Under the pieces are notes generated by a model that was given only the letters and a program-made list of their open reading frames with translations, did no database searches and was not told where the DNA came from. A stretch of 7,093 nt of DNA from Candidatus Nitrosopolaris rasttigaisensis. GTDB lineage: Archaea > Thermoproteota > Nitrososphaeria > Nitrososphaerales > Nitrososphaeraceae. The translations under genes and the position numbers were made by a program. Positions 1 to 4,726 of this stretch are shown here, one piece after another. Location: positions 1 through 7,093 of the forward strand of contig CAKOFP010000093.1 of the NCBI GenBank assembly GCA_933226995.1, in the 5' to 3' direction. How positions within the stretch are numbered: the stretch's first letter is position 1; each line of letters starts with the position of its first letter.

Positions 1-175
1 ATCTTATATTAATAAAAAACTAATTTAATAAGAGAATCTGTCATACCACTAGCGATTACAATTAGAGCCCTCTTCAATCAAAACCATACTACTATTCTCC
101 TTGGCTACTGCAAAGTTAAAGCCCGCGCTTTATCTTATCCGCAGGTTCATTAATGATTTGTGTACTTTACGATAG

Positions 176-193
176 TGCTTTTTTAGAAAAGCA
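176..193. other. Short perfect hairpin left of the tRNA
   Basis: TGCTTTT (176-182) pairs perfectly with AAAAGCA (187-193) around a TTAG loop. It lies about 90 nt past the 3' end of the minus-strand tRNA. A run of five T on the minus strand (219-223) lies between them and could end tRNA transcription. The rest of 1-283 has no convincing gene: every frame is interrupted by stops, the longest protein-like stretch being about 26 codons on the minus strand (49-129). The hairpin may be a weak transcript-end structure or chance in AT-rich DNA. Confidence 0.25.
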
Positions 194-283
194 TTGATTG
201 GCGGCCCAAGCAACGAAGAAAAATTATTGTGTAATAGTAAGATAAATAGTACCGTTCAGCCACCGTAACACCTTGAAAGCACA

Positions 284-358
284 TGCGAAGTGCGGGATTT
301 GAACCCGCGATCCCGAGCTTGGGAAGCTCGTACCTTAACCAGGCTGGGCTAACTTCGC
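284..358 (-). tRNA. tRNA-Gly (anticodon CCC)
   Basis: Read on the minus strand, this folds into a complete cloverleaf of 75 nt including an A discriminator base (position 284). The acceptor stem GCGAAGU/ACUUCGC has seven perfect pairs. The anticodon stem CGAGC/GCUCG closes the seven-base loop UUCCCAA, giving anticodon CCC, which reads the glycine codon GGG. The T arm is GCGGG/CCCGC around UUCAAAU. The D arm is weak, with three pairs including a G-U, but carries the conserved GG. There is no intron and no encoded CCA, so the CCA tail must be added by the tRNA nucleotidyltransferase, as is usual in archaea. A TATA-like element lies about 27-34 nt upstream. The tRNA stands alone with no adjacent tRNA or rRNA genes. 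Confidence 0.95.
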
Positions 359-384
359 TCGCATTTACAGACGACGAATTTGGG

Positions 385-392
385 ATAATAAG
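385..392 (-). promoter_or_regulatory. TATA-like box of tRNA-Gly
   Basis: On the minus strand this reads CTTATTAT, 27-34 nt upstream of the mature 5' end of the tRNA. This is the normal spacing of an archaeal TBP site for a tRNA whose transcript starts at or near the mature end. Confidence 0.5.
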
Positions 393-547
393 ATTGTTAT
401 TCTCAAGAGAAGACGTGATAAGGCCTTGTCCAAATTAATTGCTATTGTTAGAGTGCCGCCCACCACTGACGATGAAGGCTGACAGAGATCAATATCGGAT
501 GCTCGGATCATCAAGGCGTAACAAAAGTCTGGAATTCATTTCTTGGG

Positions 548-553
548 AAAAAA
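548..553 (-). terminator. T6 run after the 28-codon ORF
   Basis: Six consecutive T on the minus strand, about 35 nt beyond the stop of the candidate small gene at 587-673. Archaeal RNA polymerase can terminate at short T runs without a hairpin. Together with the TATA box upstream it frames a possible mini-transcript. Confidence 0.3.
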
Positions 554-586
554 GAGGACAATCCCGGTCAATTAATTTTTCTATTT

Positions 587-673
587 CTATTTCGTCCTGA
601 CTGCGCGTTCGGCCATCAAGTAATCAGAATGGACCTTACTAGCGTATAAGCAGAAAGAAGCCATCAAGATCAT
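587..673 (-). CDS. Possible 28-aa leaderless small membrane peptide
   Basis: This short open frame starts at ATG 673 and ends with TAG at 587-589. The product begins MILMASFCLYASKVHSDYLM and ends in a basic tail (RAVRTK). Its first 12 or so residues are hydrophobic, and the upstream in-frame codons (VVLTFA) are hydrophobic too, but there the frame has no ATG and is closed by TAG just before. A palindromic TATA box, CTATAAATAG, sits 22-31 nt before the ATG, the spacing expected for a leaderless archaeal transcript, and a T6 run follows the stop. No family is recognised. The hydrophobic stretch is short for a full transmembrane helix. The case rests on promoter, ORF and terminator lining up; the peptide could still be chance. 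Confidence 0.3.
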   Translation of the reverse strand: MILMASFCLYASKVHSDYLMAERAVRTK

Positions 674-694
674 CGCAAACGTCAGAACAACTGT

Positions 695-704
695 CTATAA
701 ATAG
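695..704 (-). promoter_or_regulatory. TATA box of the 28-codon ORF
   Basis: CTATAAATAG closely matches the archaeal TATA consensus and is nearly self-complementary (CTAT/ATAG ends). Its centre is about 27 nt upstream of ATG 673 on the minus strand. Because of the symmetry it could also act toward the plus strand, where no good ORF follows at the right distance. Confidence 0.45.
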
Positions 705-886
705 ATGCTACAATTAAAGCCTCGTTCGTAGTCAAACCATGACTATGATAATGAAGGCAAAGACAATTTTCTTAAATTGTTTGAATACGCAACAGTAGTA
801 AAAATCATCGCTCCAGTGATAATTACAACTATCCTATGAGTAAATACGATCTGCGTTCAAATTCAATGAAAAGATAAATTATCATT

Positions 887-896
887 CTTAATAACA
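887..896 (+). promoter_or_regulatory. TATA-like box of the HAD nucleotidase gene
   Basis: CTTAATAACA lies 17-26 nt before ATG 913, and a second AT-rich element (AGATAAATTATC, near 870-881) lies further upstream. Either could position transcription at or just before the ATG. No Shine-Dalgarno sequence is visible, in line with a leaderless or nearly leaderless mRNA. Confidence 0.35.
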
Positions 897-912
897 GTCA
901 TTGTTTAATTCA

Positions 913-1467
913 ATGTCTGCCGTTAGAGCAACAAAGACTTTATCAATTGATTTTGATTCAGTTCTGGCTGACACTATGATAACGTGGACCAAGGAGTATA
1001 ACAAGCTCAAACATACAAACATAACCAAAAGTGAAATAACATACTGGAATATTGGGATGATTCTGCCTCTCTCGGCGCACGAAATTTCTACAATGTTCAA
1101 CTACGTGTGGCAATATTGCTGGCGACATATTCCACCTAGTGAGCCAGGACAAAGTGAGATCATAAAAAGAATCCGTCATAAAGGTTATAGAATTTCTATT
1201 TTAACTAAAAGAGAGAGGCCCACCGTAGCTTATGTTGCGAAATGGCTTGACTATCATGATATTTACTCTGACGATCTCATTTTCATATATGACAACACAC
1301 CTAAAGCAGAATATCCGTTTGATATCCTAATTGACGATGCTCCAAGCAATTTGGTCGATATAACCCCTCCAAAGGTCGGAATATTATTCACCCAACCTTG
1401 GAACAAAGATTTTGATTGGCCTCTCAGAGTAAATTCACTAAGGGAAGTCGAGCAAATAATGCTCTAA
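913..1467 (+). CDS. HAD-superfamily 5'(3')-deoxyribonucleotidase-like protein (NT5C family)
   Basis: Predicted cytosolic phosphatase of 184 residues in the HAD superfamily, closest to the NT5C 5'-nucleotidase family (Pfam PF06941), whose members dephosphorylate (deoxy)nucleoside monophosphates. The HAD motifs are all present: motif I DFDSV (D13 nucleophile, D15 acid/base), motif II ILTKR with T98, and motif III with K131 and the DD pair 141-142 in LIDDAPSN. The QPWN tetrapeptide at 161-164 is typical of this family near the C-terminus. The insert between motifs I and II (about 20-90) would be the helical cap. Length is normal for the family. I chose ATG 913 over the in-frame TTG at 901 because it is a standard start and leaves motif I at the expected N-terminal position. 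The gene stands alone and is followed by a T8 terminator. The catalytic fold is well supported; the nucleotide substrate is family inference only. Confidence 0.82.
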   Translation: MSAVRATKTLSIDFDSVLADTMITWTKEYNKLKHTNITKSEITYWNIGMILPLSAHEISTMFNYVWQYCWRHIPPSEPGQSEIIKRIRHKGYRISILTKRERPTVAYVAKWLDYHDIYSDDLIFIYDNTPKAEYPFDILIDDAPSNLVDITPPKVGILFTQPWNKDFDWPLRVNSLREVEQIML

Positions 1468-1492
1468 CTTGAGAAATGTATTCTAGATCACA

Positions 1493-1500
1493 TTTTTTTT
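1493..1500 (+). terminator. T8 run after the nucleotidase gene
   Basis: Eight consecutive T start 26 nt after the stop codon of the nucleotidase gene. There is no obvious strong hairpin before them, which fits archaeal T-run dependent termination. Confidence 0.55.
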
Positions 1501-1697
1501 AGCTTACGCATTTTCAGACGGGTCTACAAATAGTGTCCTTTGATATTAAGGCGTTTTTAGCAGCGACAACCGGTACGTAGCTTAAATCTAACAATACTTG
1601 TGTGATTCTATATGAAGTGTCAATTTGAAGGCTACAGACTAGTAAGTTTGACGTTCAAAGTAATAAGTGGGAATAACATAAATTTTAAGACAAGCAC

Positions 1698-1711
1698 AAG
1701 GAATATTCCTT
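1698..1711. repeat. 14-bp perfect palindrome
   Basis: AAGGAATATTCCTT is perfectly self-complementary. It sits in the spacer between the plus-strand nucleotidase gene and the minus-strand phosphoesterase fragment, where no gene is evident in 1501-1763. It could be a protein binding site or a relic; no promoter is clearly associated with it. Confidence 0.4.
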
Positions 1712-1763
1712 ATAACTGACAATAATACTCCATTTCCCAAATCTAGAATTAAATTTCCGTATT

Positions 1764-1949
1764 TTATTGTCTGGACTTGTGAATTCTGAATTGATCTCTG
1801 ACTGATCCATCAATGGTATAGAACATTGCAAAAAGCGATCTTCCATCATTTGTCATGTTCACATCTAAAAAGCCGTGACCTACATACTGATTAGTTACAT
1901 AAGGATTCATGTTTGCTATTAAAAAAATGTGTTGAGCCCGGTACGCTTT
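1764..1949 (-). pseudogene. C-terminal fragment resembling a secreted calcineurin-like phosphoesterase
   Basis: This minus-strand frame is open for 61 codons between TAG (1950-1952) and TAA (1764-1766), and reads as the tail of a longer protein. The first Met (1910) begins MNPYVTNQYVGHGFLDVNMT, followed by NDGRSLFAMFY, IDGSVRDQF and a basic end (RIHKSRQ). The pattern HGFLDVNMTNDG...F+.IDGSV+D.F.I.K recalls, from memory, the C-terminal beta-strand tail of secreted archaeal metallophosphoesterases. None of the metal-binding motifs (DxH, GDxxD, GNHD, GHxH) is present, because the N-terminal portion is gone. It follows the 59-aa gene on the same strand. A T7 run on the minus strand (1921-1927) falls inside the fragment and may now end that gene's transcript. 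It could alternatively be a tiny 48-aa gene starting at 1910. The coding character is clearer than the family assignment. Confidence 0.45.
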
Positions 1950-2013
1950 CTACGCTGCAATCAACACGACGATTAGGGCTTTACGCTTTGCTTGGTCACT
2001 ATCAGTAATAGTC

Positions 2014-2193
2014 TTATTTCATCTTTATTGTCATATTTGCAGACTTTGTCATGTTACCGCCGCCAGCAGTCATATTCGTAGACTTTGTCATAGTGGGTTG
2101 TGCAATCGCTGCATTGGCGGTGTAAAGCGCTACCGTCGCAACTGCGGCTATCAATACTGCTGCCGTTATCAGAAATGATGTTTGTTTGTGCAT
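2014..2193 (-). CDS. 59-aa secreted peptide with MTKS-x-NMT repeats
   Basis: The ORF runs from ATG 2193 to TAA 2014-2016 and encodes 59 residues. Residues 1-4 are polar/basic (MHKQ), 5-25 form a hydrophobic signal segment rich in Ala/Val/Ile, and NAAIAQ around 27-32 offers an AxA-type signal peptidase site. The mature part would be only about 28 residues. It contains MTKSTNMT (35-42) and MTKSANMT (48-55), a 13-residue period with AGGG between, and it ends in basic MTIKMK. It has no cysteines, but is rich in Met, Thr and Asn, including potential N-glycosylation sequons (NMT twice). The DNA repeat is nearly intact, so duplication was recent or is under selection. An excellent TATA box 23-32 nt upstream of the ATG indicates a leaderless and probably well-expressed transcript. 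I do not recognise the family. The phosphoesterase fragment lies downstream. Confidence 0.7.
   Translation of the reverse strand: MHKQTSFLITAAVLIAAVATVALYTANAAIAQPTMTKSTNMTAGGGNMTKSANMTIKMK
2030..2091 (-). repeat. Direct repeat of 23 nt inside the 59-aa gene
   Basis: The copies at 2030-2052 and 2069-2091 match at 21 of 23 positions, with the same phase and a 39-nt (13-codon) period. They encode the two MTKS-x-NMT units. One of the two differences changes Thr to Ala. Confidence 0.85.
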
Positions 2194-2210
2194 GTTGTAA
2201 TGCTTACAAC
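2194..2210. promoter_or_regulatory. Inverted repeat between TATA box and start of the 59-aa gene
   Basis: GTTGTAA-TGC-TTACAAC is a perfect 7-bp inverted repeat with a 3-nt centre. It directly abuts the ATG at 2193 and lies entirely between it and the TATA box. A regulator bound there would cover the transcription start of a leaderless mRNA, so it is a good operator candidate. If transcription starts further upstream it could instead fold as a small hairpin in the leader. Confidence 0.5.
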
Positions 2211-2226
2211 ATATAGCTATATATGG
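2211..2226 (-). promoter_or_regulatory. TATA box of the 59-aa gene
   Basis: On the minus strand CATATATAGC (2216-2225) is a strong TATA box centred about 27 nt upstream of ATG 2193, the canonical archaeal distance for a leaderless transcript. It overlaps the self-complementary ATATAGCTATAT (2211-2222), so TBP could bind in either orientation. Confidence 0.65.
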
Positions 2227-2600
2227 GTTTTCTAGTAGATTTTTACTAATGTTATAGAACTTATCTCAGATTAGTCAAGCAAACAAGGTTCTAAATGATA
2301 TCCATATATGGCAGTCCTGATTCGTCACTTTGGTCAATCTAAATAATCGCGATGATTGCCAAGAAAAGATTAGCAGCAATTAATAAGACTAGGTAAGAGG
2401 AAGAGGATATCGATAGGTCTTCACAACGATCTTAGAAAAATGTTCCCTGGAGATAAGATAAATTCGATAAGACCAAACGGCTGGTAGCAGACGTAGACGG
2501 TCAGTAGGGGCAATACTGCTATTAGCGGAGATTAGCCTACTCATGTCGCCCTCGCAATTATGAAAGTTGATTTTGCAGAGTATTTATTTACAAAGTAGTT
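2227..2600. other. Spacer without a convincing gene
   Basis: This lies between the 59-aa gene and the 3' end of the PsbP-like gene. The only protein-like stretch is a plus-strand frame open from 2374 to 2487 (37 codons), with an internal ATG at 2440 (MFPGDKINSIRPNGW) and no start or promoter at its beginning. A basic 14-codon ORF from ATG 2352 (MIAKKRLAAINKTR) overlaps it in another frame. These could be remnants of one broken gene, but no family is recognised. Confidence 0.4.
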
Positions 2601-2630
2601 TAGTAGTAGTAGTCGTCGTAGTCGTAATAG
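2601..2630. repeat. Imperfect TAG/TCG triplet repeat
   Basis: Ten consecutive triplets read TAG x4, TCG x2, TAG, TCG, TAA, TAG on the plus strand. They begin 6 nt beyond the stop codon of the PsbP-like gene. On the minus strand they read CTA/CGA triplets. This is a short microsatellite that may have arisen by slippage. Confidence 0.6.
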
Positions 2631-2636
2631 AGTTGG

Positions 2637-3284
2637 TTAGCCCGGTGAAACCCCTACTTTGAATGAATCTAGCATCCTTTGTATTATTGGCAGATAACTA
2701 GAGTATCTTGTTGCTTCGGCTTTATAAATAAGCAAATATGTGTGATCGCCAATTGTCGTCCAAACTTCAAGTGTTTTAAGATGAAATGATTCTTCGTTGT
2801 TGGTATAAACCAGTTTGTACCCGGGACTCCCTGCAAGAGTAGTTTTCGCCTGGGGGACGAGACTCTTGACGATGCTTTGGTTTAGCACTTGTACCATTAA
2901 ATATGCTCGCCACTGATCCGATGCATTTACTATAGGTGCCAGGAAATTAACGACAACTTTGTAGCCGGTTGTTGACAGCGGCACTGCAGGATATTCTATT
3001 TTTTCCCAACCAGACTGATATTGAATCGATATGCCGTCAGCTAGGTCTGTATAGGTTGTGAAAATCTGTGTCGTAGAAGATGGTGTCAGGGAAGACGGAA
3101 CCTGCGCCCTAACTATGGCCTTAGCCGCCAAAGCCAATGCCATCTGATAAGGAATAGTTGATGACATAATAATAAGAGACGAGAAGGAATAAACTGATAC
3201 GAATACAAACATTGCGAGTGTAGATACAAAACAAAATGGCGATAAGAGTCTGACAATGCTTGCTGGTTTTAATGTGCTGTACAA
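2637..3284 (-). CDS. PsbP-like membrane-anchored extracytoplasmic protein
   Basis: The 215-residue product has a basic N-terminus (K6, R12), a hydrophobic segment at about 15-40 that would anchor or export it, a low-complexity Ser/Thr/Pro linker (62-75), and a single alpha/beta domain at about 76-210. The domain shows the PsbP/Mog1/DUF1795 pattern: DGISIQYQSGWEK (83-95), a long strand region, TLAGSPGYKLVYTNNEE (149-165), a KTLEVWTTIGDHTYLLIYKAE strand pair (170-190), and the closing helix YLPIIQRMLDSFKV. In photosynthetic organisms PsbP helps photosystem II; in archaea the fold is a small extracytoplasmic domain of unknown role, so the name is structural only. The frame begins at TTG 3284; ATG 3212 (codon 25) is an alternative, but it would remove the positive N-terminal residues. 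A strong TATA element lies about 47 nt upstream of the TTG. The gene stands alone. Confidence 0.72.
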   Translation of the reverse strand: MYSTLKPASIVRLLSPFCFVSTLAMFVFVSVYSFSSLIIMSSTIPYQMALALAAKAIVRAQVPSSLTPSSTTQIFTTYTDLADGISIQYQSGWEKIEYPAVPLSTTGYKVVVNFLAPIVNASDQWRAYLMVQVLNQSIVKSLVPQAKTTLAGSPGYKLVYTNNEESFHLKTLEVWTTIGDHTYLLIYKAEATRYSSYLPIIQRMLDSFKVGVSPG

Positions 3285-3324
3285 GATAAGATGGAACCTT
3301 CGTGTCCTTTACGATTTTGTGATT

Positions 3325-3338
3325 ATTTATAATATATT
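3325..3338 (-). promoter_or_regulatory. TATA box upstream of the PsbP-like gene
   Basis: On the minus strand AATATATTATAAAT is a strong AT-rich TBP site. It predicts transcription starting near 3305, leaving a leader of roughly 20 nt to TTG 3284 or roughly 90 nt to ATG 3212. A weak purine-rich GAAGG (3297-3301) precedes the TTG. The position favours the TTG start. Confidence 0.45.
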
Positions 3339-3340
3339 GG

Positions 3341-3945
3341 TTAACTAAGTTGACTCCCTTACTTCAAGTTGCTACTGCGGTAGTAAAGAAAGTTTGGTAT
3401 TACCATAATTCTTCATACAACATATTTGTCCTATTCAAACGCAGATGACGAGAGTCAAAAGATACTAGAGATGTTAAACCATTAAACTAGAAGAGGTTGA
3501 TTTCCCAAGATAACGACGACGACCCGCAGCGTTAAAGGATGGGAAGATCTGTGGTAGAGGCATGCATCGATCCTCTAGTGAAATAAAATTATAGACTGAA
3601 TTATTAATATAGGGAGTGGCGTGCGTCAACGATAGCGATGAATTAGCCTATCTATGGGCTAAAATTAAGTTTGTGTAGAGATACATGACCAAGAACGCAG
3701 GCAGTAATTTACTATTACACCAAAAATGAATTCCACTGCGGGCTCGAAGGTTTAATGGAACGTAGAATAAAACGGATCAATTAGATGTTAAACGCAAAGA
3801 TTCCGGCGTGTAAGTACTATAAGTATAGAGATGCATACAGCGCACCAATTTTTGCCGGTGCTTTTAGCAAATGAGTCGAATATCGATTCCACTCACACTC
3901 TTTTGAGAACATAGGTATTATTCGTACAGGTTCTATTCCCCGAAC
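3341..3945. other. Long spacer without a convincing gene
   Basis: The longest gap in the window, about 600 nt between the divergent PsbP-like gene and sixA remnant. Only short open stretches occur: a plus-strand frame from TTG 3350 (32 codons), which lies too close to the TATA element to be convincing, and 14-codon ORFs with no visible family. I see no RNA gene, large repeat or mobile-element end. A TATA-like TATTATTC around 3916-3923 could have driven the sixA gene. Confidence 0.5.
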
Positions 3946-4465
3946 ATGGACTTATTCATTCTGCGCCACGGCGGGGCTGGCAAAAGACTCTTCTGACAGC
4001 AGCGACTTTGGTAGCATACTCACAATTACAGGTAAAAGAGAAGTGACAGATATAGCAAAATCGCTAAAGGAGTTAGGTGTCCAGTTTAACTTCGTGATCA
4101 CAAGCCCTCTGAAGAGAGCACATCAAACTGCTTCCTCGTGGCCATGAACCTTCACAGGGAGAACAAAAATGGAGAACTGGGATGAGTTAAAACCGGAACG
4201 TAATAGAAAAGAGCTTTATCGTAAATTGTCCCAAAAATTCAAACAATATTCGTCAATACTGATTGTAGGACATGAACCTTATCTAAGTTCCCTGATAGGT
4301 ATGGTTATGTCTGAGGAAGATCGCGTGGGTACCGCTGGCGGACGTATAGTTCTGAAAAAAGCTGGCCTGGCAAAGATTAGAATAACTTCCTCCTCCCATC
4401 AAATGATTCACGGCGAGCTTAGATGGCTACTTACTCCAAAGCACATGAAAAAGATTTCTAAATAA
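3946..4465 (+). pseudogene. sixA: SixA-type phosphohistidine phosphatase, frameshifted
   Basis: This is a histidine phosphatase (phosphoglycerate-mutase-like) superfamily gene. SixA removes phosphate from phosphohistidine in bacterial phosphorelays; archaeal homologues have unclear substrates. Starting at ATG 3946 it reads MDLFILRHGGAGKR, with the catalytic RHG and His8, then stops at 3994-3996. One frame over it continues SSDSSDFGSILTITGKREVT up to SPLKRAHQTAS, then hits TGA 4145-4147. A third stretch in the original frame reads IVAMNLHRENK if one base is restored after 4135. The intact tail (4169-4465) carries WDELKPERN and the second catalytic His in GHEPYLSS. Indels are needed at about 3988-3993, at 4135/4136 and in the A5 run 4165-4169. 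The restored protein of about 172 residues has normal SixA length. The usual acidic residue after RHG is Gly. Either a young pseudogene or, less likely, assembly errors; ATG 4169 is not a natural start. Confidence 0.8.
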
Positions 4466-4509
4466 AGACTACAAAATTATAAATTATATGACGTAGATGC
4501 CGTGTGCGA

Positions 4510-4515
4510 TTTTTT
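4510..4515 (+). terminator. T6 run after the sixA remnant
   Basis: Six T begin 44 nt after the sixA stop codon, a plausible archaeal terminator. The following stretch to 4726 has no strong gene. A minus-strand 35-codon hydrophobic ORF (4477-4584) was considered and rejected. Confidence 0.35.
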
Positions 4516-4726
4516 AAAGCGTAATAGAACACACACAATAAAAATACAATACAAATTGCAAGCTACATAGAAATAGCCACTCATAACTGCCGCGAGTAGA
4601 ATATCGGGATTCAGTTCAACACGAAAATTTTGATTGACACATTGGCATGTATCGATGAATATGCGTAATTGGATAGATCCAGGCTGACTAACACAATTTG
4701 AGATTCAGCTAATCCTATGGGTGAGA

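Noticed and set aside
49..129. Minus-strand stretch ending SSMVLIEEGSNCNR near the left edge.
   Set aside because: About 26 codons with no promoter, no start at its beginning and no recognised family.
459..481. CTGA and GATGA motifs suggesting a C/D box guide RNA.
   Set aside because: No proper RUGAUGA box and the spacing between motifs is far too short for a C/D sRNA.
743..808. Minus-strand 21-codon ORF (MIFTTVAYSNNL...) above the mini-gene.
   Set aside because: Too short, and the TATA-like element (838-847) is slightly too far upstream; kept only as a note in the mini-gene finding.
1921..1927. T7 run on the minus strand as a dedicated terminator of the 59-aa gene.
   Set aside because: Possible, but it is 87 nt beyond the stop and lies inside the coding-like phosphoesterase fragment, so it is not listed separately.
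4169..4465. A stand-alone 98-codon gene from ATG 4169.
   Set aside because: It is only the C-terminal half of the SixA domain; the N-terminal half lies directly upstream in shifted frames.
4477..4584. Minus-strand 35-codon hydrophobic ORF (MSGYFYVACNLY...) in the spacer after sixA.
   Set aside because: It has one hydrophobic stretch followed by basic residues, but no TATA box at a leaderless distance, no known family and it overlaps the sixA terminator region; T-rich DNA easily gives such frames.
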